Shown piece after piece: positions 7,429 to 13,555 of a DNA stretch of 14,896 nt (positions are counted from its first letter, which is position 1; each line of letters starts with the position of its first letter). Below the pieces are notes generated by a model. That model was not told the origin of the DNA. It did not search any database and saw only the letters and a list, made by a program, of their open reading frames with translations. The stretch is from contig DAIDTZ010000216.1 in assembly GCA_027456925.1 (NCBI GenBank), forward strand, positions 1 through 14,896. The letters are read 5' to 3'. This DNA is from Nitrospirota bacterium. GTDB taxonomy: Bacteria > Nitrospirota > UBA9217. Both the position numbers and the translations under genes were made by a program.

Positions 7429-7456
7429 AGCATAACACATCCACCTGCCTTGTCAA
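7429..7456 (-). promoter_or_regulatory. Promoter of the cytochrome c gene
   Basis: On the minus strand there is TTGACA (7456-7451), a 16-base spacer and TATGCT (7434-7429) with an extended -10 TG. The predicted start near 7422 gives a leader of about 31 bases that includes the GGGAGGTG ribosome site (7403-7396). Confidence 0.6.
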
Positions 7457-7475
7457 GGAGGCTTCCAGCTTTGGA

Positions 7476-7504
7476 TTGACAAAGCAAACATGTACTGATA
7501 TTAT
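7476..7504 (+). promoter_or_regulatory. Promoter of the SAM hydroxide adenosyltransferase gene
   Basis: TTGACA (7476-7481), 17 bases, then TATTAT (7499-7504), close to the sigma70 consensus. The predicted start near 7511 leaves a leader of about 35 bases, with AGAGG (7536-7540) five bases before the ATG. It diverges from the cytochrome promoter, the two -35 boxes being about 20 bases apart. The leader is too short for a known SAM riboswitch. Confidence 0.7.
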
Positions 7505-7545
7505 TCCTACAGTTTTTCGCTTATCCTGTCCCAGCAGAGGATTCA

Positions 7546-8349
7546 ATGCCCGCACTCATAACCCTTACGACCGACTTCGGCGCCAAAGATGCCTTCGCGG
7601 CAAGCATGAAGGGGGTTATCCTCAAGATAAACCCTCAGACGCAGATAATCGACATTTCCAACGAGATCACCCCGCAGGACATCTGGGAGGCGGCTTTTAC
7701 GCTGAGGTCCGCTTACAGCCATTTTCCAAAGGGAACGGTTCATCTTGCCGTTGTCGACCCGGGTGTGGGCAGCGGCAGAAGGCCGATCATCGTCGTTACC
7801 GAAAGCTTTTACTTCGTCGGGCCCGACAACGGGTTGTTCAGCCTCATTTACCAGGATGCGGAGAGAATCAGGGTGCACCACATAACATCGACGCATTACT
7901 TTCTCCCGAATCCGGGCCCCACGTTTCACGGCAGGGACGTTTTTGCTCCTGTCGCGGGCTGGCTCGCCAAGGGCATTCCTTCCGGTAATTTTGGGGAAGA
8001 AATTACCGATTACACAAAGCTCAATATCCCGGTTCCCAAAACAGCAGGCAACAGCATTGAAGGACATATCGTTCATATCGACCGCTTCGGCAACCTGATT
8101 ACGAATATCACGTTCAAGGACGTGCAGCCTTTTATGGCGGAGGGCCCGGATCCGGGCGTCGCAACGGTCGCCGTTGCCGGAAAAGAAATAAAGGGACTGA
8201 AAAAATTCTATGCTGAAGCGACGCCTGGGGAACTCGGAGCCATTTTCAACAGTTCCGGGGCCCTCGAAATATTCATGTATAGGCAGAATGCCCGCACGGC
8301 GCTGCCGGCAAAACGCGGGGAAGTCGTGCGCCTGACCATGACCCGCTAA
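7546..8349 (+). CDS. SAM hydroxide adenosyltransferase (DUF62 family, SAM hydrolase)
   Basis: A 267-residue member of the DUF62 family, which splits S-adenosylmethionine into adenosine and methionine using an activated water/hydroxide. Conserved blocks are LTTDFGAKDAFAASMKG (7-23), AVVDPGVGSGRRP (68-80), VGPDNGLFSL (91-100) and TFHGRDVFAP (126-135), followed by the C-terminal beta domain with FGNLITNI. The family's physiological role is unsettled; SAM turnover or adenosine supply are the usual proposals. Relatives that halogenate (chlorinase, fluorinase) have halide-binding loops that I cannot confirm here, so I keep the hydrolase call. The ATG at 7546 has a well-spaced AGAGG and its own promoter. 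It is a single-gene unit, 80 bases before miaB, among several SAM-consuming genes. Confidence 0.92.
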   Translation: MPALITLTTDFGAKDAFAASMKGVILKINPQTQIIDISNEITPQDIWEAAFTLRSAYSHFPKGTVHLAVVDPGVGSGRRPIIVVTESFYFVGPDNGLFSLIYQDAERIRVHHITSTHYFLPNPGPTFHGRDVFAPVAGWLAKGIPSGNFGEEITDYTKLNIPVPKTAGNSIEGHIVHIDRFGNLITNITFKDVQPFMAEGPDPGVATVAVAGKEIKGLKKFYAEATPGELGAIFNSSGALEIFMYRQNARTALPAKRGEVVRLTMTR

Positions 8350-8394
8350 GACCCGATTTCTGCCGCTCTTTCCATGGTTTTTCCGAGATACCTC

Positions 8395-8423
8395 TTGTCT
8401 AACTCCTATCAGCGGATTATAAT
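8395..8423 (+). promoter_or_regulatory. Promoter of miaB-mtaB, placed for a leaderless transcript
   Basis: TTGTCT (8395-8400, four of six matches), 17 bases, then a perfect TATAAT (8418-8423). Counting six bases past the -10 puts the transcript start at 8430, which is the A of the miaB ATG. The only ribosome-site candidate is GGG at 8425-8427, which would not be transcribed from this promoter. Confidence 0.6.
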
Positions 8424-8429
8424 AGGGCC

Positions 8430-9740
8430 ATGAAATCGTTCCATATTATCACCTTCGGATGCCAGATGAATGAGCACGATTCCGAACGGATGACCGGCAT
8501 TCTTGAAGAGCGCGGCTGCCTGTCGACTTCCGACGCAGCACAGGCGGACATGATCATTTTCAACACCTGCAGCATTCGCGAGAAAGCGGAGCAGAAATTC
8601 TACAGCGAGCTCGGCAGGCTGAAGGATCTGAAAATCGCCCATCCGGGGCTCAAAATCGCGGTTGCAGGGTGTATAGCCCAGCAAGAGGGATCGCAGATCC
8701 TGTCCCGTGCCCCCTACGTGGATCTGATCTTCGGTCCTTCGGACATCGGACGTTTGTCGAACCTCGTCGATCGGAATCAGGCGAGAACCGCCCCGCTGGT
8801 CGACATTACCGGGGATCCCGGGTACCACCACAAGCAGATCCCTGCGACCCGCGTTGATAAGCTCAAGGCCTGGGTTTCCATCATGTACGGATGCGACAAT
8901 TTCTGCACCTACTGCGTTGTGCCCTATCTTCGCGGCAGGGAACGCTCCCGTTGTCCAGGCGACATCGTAGCCGAGGTCCGCGGGCTTGCTGAAAAGGGTT
9001 TTAAGGAAGTGACGCTGCTGGGCCAGAATGTGAACTCTTACGGCAAGGGGCTGGAAGAGCGTACTGATTTTCCAGGGCTCCTTAAGCTGCTGAACGACGT
9101 GCACGGCATCGAACGGATCAGGTTCATGACTTCTCATCCCAGGGACCTTTCGGACAGGTTGATTGCCGCTCTTCGCGATCTCCCCAAGGTCTGTGAAGCA
9201 CTGCACCTGCCGGTCCAGAGCGGTTCAGACGCCGTTCTTTCGTCCATGAACAGGCGATACACGCGGGATGGCTATCTCGATAGGATAAAGAAGCTGCGAA
9301 CCGCGGTCCCCGATCTTGCTTTGACCACGGACATCATCGTCGGGTTTCCCGGAGAAACGCAGCAAGACTTTGAAATGACCATGCAATTGCTTGAAGAAGT
9401 GCGCTACGACGGCATCTTTGCTTTCAAATATTCAAAGAGGCCCGGTACTGCGGCCCTCACGTTAACTGACCACCTTTCGGAAGACATTAAGGAGAAAAGG
9501 CTTGACCGGGTCCTTACGCTCCAGAAAGAAATATCCCGTCAAATCAATAAAGAACAGATCGGGACGGTCAAGGAAATACTCCTGGACGGAATCAGCAAAA
9601 AGGGCGGGAAACTCGCCGGCAGGACGCGGGGGAACAAGACGGTGAACGTTGAAGCGCCTGCCTCGCTCATCGGTTCGCTCGCCCGGGTGACCATAACCTC
9701 CGCAGGATTAAGCTCTCTCACCGGCCAGTTATGCGAATAG
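8430..9740 (+). CDS. miaB: tRNA-2-methylthio-N6-dimethylallyladenosine synthase
   Basis: Radical-SAM methylthiotransferase that adds a methylthio group at C2 of i6A37 in tRNAs reading UNN codons. Of 436 residues, the N-terminal UPF0004 domain has the auxiliary-cluster cysteines Cys11 (TFGCQMN), Cys47 (NTCSIR) and Cys81 (VAGC). The radical-SAM motif GCDNFCTYCVVPYLRGRERSR gives Cys155, Cys159 and Cys162. The mid-domain blocks LLGQNVNSYG, HLPVQSGSD and TDIIVGFPGET follow, and a TRAM-type RNA-binding domain closes the C-terminus. ITFGCQMNEHDSERM and VPYLRGRERSR favour MiaB over RimO or MtaB. No clear Shine-Dalgarno precedes the ATG and a promoter abuts it. Its 3' end overlaps mtaB by ten bases. 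Confidence 0.95.
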   Translation: MKSFHIITFGCQMNEHDSERMTGILEERGCLSTSDAAQADMIIFNTCSIREKAEQKFYSELGRLKDLKIAHPGLKIAVAGCIAQQEGSQILSRAPYVDLIFGPSDIGRLSNLVDRNQARTAPLVDITGDPGYHHKQIPATRVDKLKAWVSIMYGCDNFCTYCVVPYLRGRERSRCPGDIVAEVRGLAEKGFKEVTLLGQNVNSYGKGLEERTDFPGLLKLLNDVHGIERIRFMTSHPRDLSDRLIAALRDLPKVCEALHLPVQSGSDAVLSSMNRRYTRDGYLDRIKKLRTAVPDLALTTDIIVGFPGETQQDFEMTMQLLEEVRYDGIFAFKYSKRPGTAALTLTDHLSEDIKEKRLDRVLTLQKEISRQINKEQIGTVKEILLDGISKKGGKLAGRTRGNKTVNVEAPASLIGSLARVTITSAGLSSLTGQLCE

Positions 9741-10999
9741 CCTTTACAACCTTTGGATGCAAGATCAACCAGTACGAAACGGACTTTTTGCGCCGGGATT
9801 TCGAGACACGGGGAAACACGATCGTACCGTTCGATGCCGAAGCCGATGTCTATATCATCAACACCTGCTCGGTCACCGCGAAAAGCGATTACCAATGCCG
9901 CCAGACGATCAAGTCGACGATACGACGAGGCGGCGGCGCGAAAGTCGTCGTTACCGGCTGTTATGCCGCGACGCAGCCGGGCGAGATAAGGAAAATCCCG
10001 GGCGTAGATCTGGTCGTCGACAACAGCAACAAGTCAAAAATTCCTGAACAGGTAATGACCTCTCTCGATTCGGGTGGTCCCGTCATTACGAGCAGCGCCC
10101 CGGCAACGTCCGTACGACGGAGGACGCGCGGATTTCTGAAAATCCAGGATGGTTGTAATAACCGGTGCTCCTACTGCATTGTTCCTCTTGCTCGGGGCAA
10201 TTCCCGAAGTGTTTCTCCAACGGACGTGATCAGGGACTTCGATCGCCTTGTAGCAGATGGTTCCCCCGAGATCGTACTCACGGGCATTCATATCGGCACG
10301 TATGGCGTCGATCTTCCCGAACAATGCGATCTTACGAGCCTGCTGATAAAGCTTGTTGAGAAGCGCGGCAATTCAAGAATTCGGCTGAGCTCGATCGAGC
10401 CGAGGGAGCTTACCGATAAAATGATAGCCATGCTCGGAAGGGGACTTTGCAGGCACCTTCATATTCCACTCCAGAGCGGCGACGACGGCGTCTTAAGGTC
10501 CATGAAGCGCAATTACACCTCGGGTTTCTTTCTCGAGCTCCTGGAAAGGATAGCGAAGCAGGTCCCCGGCGTTGCTTTGGGGACCGATATCATGGTCGGT
10601 TATCCCGGTGAAGGGGACGCTGAGTTTGAAAATACGAGGCGTCTTGTGGAAAGCTCTCCCTTAACGCACCTCCATGTCTTCAGTTACTCTCCCCGGCCCG
10701 GAACAGCGGCCGCTGCCATGAAAGAACAGGTGTCTGCGAATGTCAAAAAGGAGCGTAGTGAGGTGTTGCGGGACCTGGGCAAGAGGAAAAATTTAGATTT
10801 TAGAAAAAGTCTTATCAATGCAGAACTAAAAATGGTTGTTGAAACTAAAACGGATGCATGCTCGAATTTGGTTTCAGGGCTGACGGATAACTATATCAGG
10901 GTGCGTATTCCCGCTGTAAATGCGGATTATATTGGGAAAGAGATTGCGATACGCATTAAAGATGCGAATTCAGAGGAAAATTTAGCAACAATTTTATAA
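9731..10999 (+). CDS. mtaB: tRNA (N6-threonylcarbamoyladenosine-37-C2) methylthiotransferase
   Basis: Radical-SAM methylthiotransferase that converts t6A37 to ms2t6A in tRNAs reading ANN codons. In 422 residues it has auxiliary-cluster cysteines Cys10 (TFGCKINQYET), Cys46 (NTCSVTAKSD) and Cys77 (VTGCYA), and the SAM cluster GCNNRCSYCIVPLARG with Cys142, Cys146 and Cys149. KINQYET and LTGIHIGTYG are typical of the MtaB/YqeV subgroup. A short TRAM-like tail ends the protein. The ATG at 9731 lies inside miaB, so the genes are coupled. The last 70 or so codons (from about 10790) are visibly richer in A and T than the rest, using codons such as TTA, AAA and ATT, and the AT-rich stretch continues into the gap beyond. 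No frameshift or lost motif is seen. Confidence 0.94.
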   Translation: MRIAFTTFGCKINQYETDFLRRDFETRGNTIVPFDAEADVYIINTCSVTAKSDYQCRQTIKSTIRRGGGAKVVVTGCYAATQPGEIRKIPGVDLVVDNSNKSKIPEQVMTSLDSGGPVITSSAPATSVRRRTRGFLKIQDGCNNRCSYCIVPLARGNSRSVSPTDVIRDFDRLVADGSPEIVLTGIHIGTYGVDLPEQCDLTSLLIKLVEKRGNSRIRLSSIEPRELTDKMIAMLGRGLCRHLHIPLQSGDDGVLRSMKRNYTSGFFLELLERIAKQVPGVALGTDIMVGYPGEGDAEFENTRRLVESSPLTHLHVFSYSPRPGTAAAAMKEQVSANVKKERSEVLRDLGKRKNLDFRKSLINAELKMVVETKTDACSNLVSGLTDNYIRVRIPAVNADYIGKEIAIRIKDANSEENLATIL

Positions 11000-11276
11000 C
11001 TATTTGTTTTTGTTTAATTTTTGCTGTATATTTTTTGTGCAATTTGCATTTTAAGAGCAAAGAGGGCATCAAAAAAAAAGATATTCACAGACTTAATAAC
11101 AGGTTATCAACAGCAGTTGTGCAAAGTTCCGGTAAGCCTTTAGTTAAACGATGTTTTTCTAGTTAATAATCCGGCTGGCAAAAAATTTAGTACGAAATAT
11201 CGTGCATGCAGAAAAATACTTCAGGAAAAATGTCCTCACGCTGATTGAAAGATGTCACCTCTCCTCCGCCCTCAAG
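11000..11276. other. AT-rich gene-free gap between convergent operons, with DnaA-box-like 9-mers
   Basis: No credible gene is seen here. Counting against TTWTNCACA, three 9-mers within 46 bases match at 8 of 9 positions: ATATTCACA (11081-11089) and TTATCAACA (11104-11112) on the plus strand, and CTTTGCACA (11126-11118) on the minus strand. They follow an A9 run and T-rich stretches. TAGTTAA occurs twice (11141-11147, 11160-11166). A weak hairpin lies at 11190-11205. As the flanking genes converge, this is not their promoter region. An origin-like or DnaA-binding role is only a possibility, since AT-rich DNA gives such matches by chance. Confidence 0.4.
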
Positions 11277-12359
11277 CTACAGTTGCATGTCATCTCTTGC
11301 CAGGATTTTGTACCTGGTGTCACGCTGCGCCGGTACATATCCCGCATCCCTGATGACATTCAGGATCTCCTGCTTCGTCATTCTGAATGAAACACCTGCA
11401 GCTGCGACGACGTTTTCCTCGATCATGGTGCTGCCGAAGTCATTCGCGCCGAACTCAAGCGCCACTTGAGCGATTTTCGCGCCCTGTGTTACCCAGGAAG
11501 CCTGAATGTTATCGAAATTATCGAGCATGATGCGCGATAGGGCAAGTACCTTCAGGTATTCAACCGCAGTTGCCGACCTTCCTCCGAGCTCTGTGTTGCC
11601 GGGTTGATACGTCCAGGGGATGAAGGCGGTAAATCCTCCGGTTTCATCCTGGACCTCCCTGAGCCTGACCATGTGCTCGATAATTTCCTTGTCTGTCTCC
11701 AGGCTGCCGAACATCATGGTTGCGGTCGTGGGCATGCCGATTTTTTGAGCGGTCCGCATCACCTCTGCCCACTGCCGCCACCGGATCTTGTTCGGGCTCA
11801 CTTTCTTTCTGACTCTGTCTACGAGGATCTCGGCGCCCCCGCCGGGAATCGAGTCCAAGCCGGACGCTCTCAGACGTTTAAGCGTATCCAAAACACTGAG
11901 AGCGCCTTTTTGGGCCAGGAAAGAAATCTCTGCAGGGGAAAGTGAATGTATCTGGATGGTGAAGCGGCTTTTAATGGACGAAAATAAATCTTCGAAGTAT
12001 TCAATCCCGAGATCAGGATGCACGCCGCCCTGCATCAATATCTGCGTGCCTCCCTGGGCAAGCGTTTCCTTGATCTTTTTAAAGATTTCTTCTTTTGACA
12101 GGATGTATGCTTCAGGGCTGTCCGCATCCCGGTAGAATGCGCAGAATTTGCATCTATTCACGCAAATGTTCGTGTAGTTGATGTTCCTGTCAACGATAAA
12201 GGTAACGAGTCGTTCCGGGTGGAGACGCTTCCGCACGGAGTTTGCGAGTTCACCCAGGGTCAGGAGCCCGGCATTTCGAAACAGGTTCAGACCTTCATCA
12301 GGCTCAACGCGTTTACCTTTCGAGACTTTGGTGGCTATCTTTTTTAAATTCGCGCTCAT
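11277..12359 (-). CDS. mqnC: Cyclic dehypoxanthine futalosine synthase
   Basis: Radical-SAM enzyme of the futalosine pathway that cyclises dehypoxanthine futalosine, a precursor of 1,4-dihydroxy-6-naphthoate and menaquinone. The 360-residue product has the SAM-cluster motif CVNRCKFC (Cys66, Cys70, Cys73) inside IVDRNINYTNIC, the block GGTQILMQGGVHPDLG, IPGGGAEIL, and TAFIPWTYQPGNTELGG. These separate MqnC from its paralogue MqnE and from the related CofG/CofH. The ATG at 12359 follows mqnE by 78 bases; the ribosome site is weak (GGATGAATACGG). That gap holds a copy of the CAGCTCTTAG repeat. It is the last gene of the minus-strand operon. Confidence 0.94.
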   Translation of the reverse strand: MSANLKKIATKVSKGKRVEPDEGLNLFRNAGLLTLGELANSVRKRLHPERLVTFIVDRNINYTNICVNRCKFCAFYRDADSPEAYILSKEEIFKKIKETLAQGGTQILMQGGVHPDLGIEYFEDLFSSIKSRFTIQIHSLSPAEISFLAQKGALSVLDTLKRLRASGLDSIPGGGAEILVDRVRKKVSPNKIRWRQWAEVMRTAQKIGMPTTATMMFGSLETDKEIIEHMVRLREVQDETGGFTAFIPWTYQPGNTELGGRSATAVEYLKVLALSRIMLDNFDNIQASWVTQGAKIAQVALEFGANDFGSTMIEENVVAAAGVSFRMTKQEILNVIRDAGYVPAQRDTRYKILARDDMQL

Positions 12360-12380
12360 CCGTATTCATCCGTGTCCGGT

Positions 12381-12393
12381 CAGCTCTTAGTTC
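12381..12393. repeat. Copy of the CAGCTCTTAG intergenic repeat
   Basis: CAGCTCTTAG (12381-12390) followed by TTC is identical over ten bases to 6256-6265, which is followed by CTC. Both copies lie in short intergenic gaps of operons. The related sequence AGCTTATAGCTC lies near the right edge (about 14880-14891), beside another gene start. Only short, degenerate stretches match. Confidence 0.4.
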
Positions 12394-12437
12394 GCAGCAA
12401 TAGATCGTAGGTTTAAGATTTTACTATAAACTTCCTG

Positions 12438-13511
12438 TTACTTCCAAACTTTCACGACGTTGTACACCGTGTCCCGCTCCACCGGTGTTCGCCCCGCTTG
12501 CTTGATAAGGTAAATGATATCATCCCTGGTCATGCTGCCGTCAGTGGTCCCGCCCGCTGCCTTGGTGATCCGCTCCTCGACCACGGTCCCGGCGAGATCA
12601 TCAACGCCGAAGTTAAGAGAGACTTGTGCTATTTTTTCGCCGAGCATGACCCAGTAGGCTTTTATATGGTCGAAGTTGTCGAGCATGAGGCGTGAGAGCG
12701 CGAGGGTCTTGAGATCGTCTAACCCCGTTGTATATGCTGATTTTTTTATCTCTGTATTCTGTGAGTGAAAGCTTAATGGAATGAATGCCTGGAAGCCGTT
12801 GGTCTTATCCTGGAGCTCACGAAGTTTTATCAAATGGTCGATCCTGTGCTCATACGTTTCGATATGGCCGTAGAGCATCGTCGCGTTTGATTTGAGCCCG
12901 ATCTTGTGAACTGCTTTGATCACCTCAAGCCATCGGTCGCCGCTGATCTTCTCTGCGCAGAGCGTGTTCCGCACCGAGGAATCGAATATCTCCGCCCCTC
13001 CGCCGGGCAGGGAACCGAGCCCGGCTTCCTTAAGTTTTAAAAGCGTGTTGGCAAGGCTGAGACCGGATAGTTTTGCCAGATAGTCTATCTCAACTGCGGT
13101 AAAAGCCTTGAGGTGTACTTTTGGAAATTCTTTTTTCAGTGCTCCCAGCATGTCCAGGTACCAGGAAAACGGCAAATCGGGATGGAGACCGGAAACAATG
13201 TGGAACTCACGCACGCCTTTCCCCGCGCCCCGCGCCTTATTCAGTATATCGTCGATGCTCATTTCGTATGCGCCCGGTTCGCCCTTGCTTCGGCTAAATG
13301 CGCAAAACTTGCAGCGATTCACGCAGATGTTTGTCGGGTTGATGTGCATGTTCTGGACGAAATGGACCCGTTTGCCGTTCTTCCGTTGGGCAACATGCGT
13401 GGCCATGCGACCGAGCGAAAGAAGGTCGTTCGATTTGAACAATTCGATGCCGTCTTTGCGCGTAAGGCGTTTGTTGGCTAAAACTTTATCTCTAATACGT
13501 CCTATCGTCAT
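12438..13511 (-). CDS. mqnE: Aminodeoxyfutalosine synthase
   Basis: Radical-SAM enzyme that adds the adenosyl radical from SAM to 3-[(1-carboxyvinyl)oxy]benzoate, giving 6-amino-6-deoxyfutalosine; SAM is used as a substrate. The 357-residue product carries CVNRCKFC (Cys63, Cys67, Cys70) within NMHINPTNIC, followed by AFSRSKGEPGAYEM, REFHIVSGLHPDLPF, LPGGGAEIF, ATMLYGHIET and FQAFIPLSFHSQNT. These features match MqnE rather than MqnC. An AGAAGAG ribosome site precedes the ATG at 13511. It lies 44 bases downstream of an amidohydrolase gene that probably acts on its product, and 78 bases upstream of mqnC. mqnA, mqnB and mqnD are not in the window. Confidence 0.94.
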   Translation of the reverse strand: MTIGRIRDKVLANKRLTRKDGIELFKSNDLLSLGRMATHVAQRKNGKRVHFVQNMHINPTNICVNRCKFCAFSRSKGEPGAYEMSIDDILNKARGAGKGVREFHIVSGLHPDLPFSWYLDMLGALKKEFPKVHLKAFTAVEIDYLAKLSGLSLANTLLKLKEAGLGSLPGGGAEIFDSSVRNTLCAEKISGDRWLEVIKAVHKIGLKSNATMLYGHIETYEHRIDHLIKLRELQDKTNGFQAFIPLSFHSQNTEIKKSAYTTGLDDLKTLALSRLMLDNFDHIKAYWVMLGEKIAQVSLNFGVDDLAGTVVEERITKAAGGTTDGSMTRDDIIYLIKQAGRTPVERDTVYNVVKVWK

Positions 13512-13555
13512 GTCTCTTCTCGTTTTATTATTGATATGCTCGGGAGGATGATATT

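Noticed and set aside
7505..7545. SAM riboswitch upstream of the SAM-cleaving enzyme
   Set aside because: The predicted leader is only about 35 bases, far too short for the known SAM aptamers, and no multi-stem pattern is seen.
7476..7988. Plus-strand frame starting at TTG and overlapping the SAM hydroxide adenosyltransferase
   Set aside because: Its start codon is the -35 box of the real promoter, and it runs out of frame through a clearly conserved gene.
8409..9206. Minus-strand open frame (265 codons) opposite miaB
   Set aside because: Antisense to the conserved UPF0004 and radical-SAM domains of miaB; no domain and no ribosome site.
11190..11205. Hairpin followed on the minus strand by a T-rich run, as terminator of the mqn operon
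   Set aside because: The stem has only about four good pairs plus a mismatch and lies some 70 bases past the mqnC stop; too weak to annotate as a terminator.
11277..13511. The two radical-SAM genes as F420 synthesis (CofG/CofH)
   Set aside because: CofH is a relative, but the INYTNICVNRC, GGTQILMQGG and HINPTNICVNRC, SGLHPDLPF signatures match MqnC and MqnE, and they occur together with a deaminase-type amidohydrolase.
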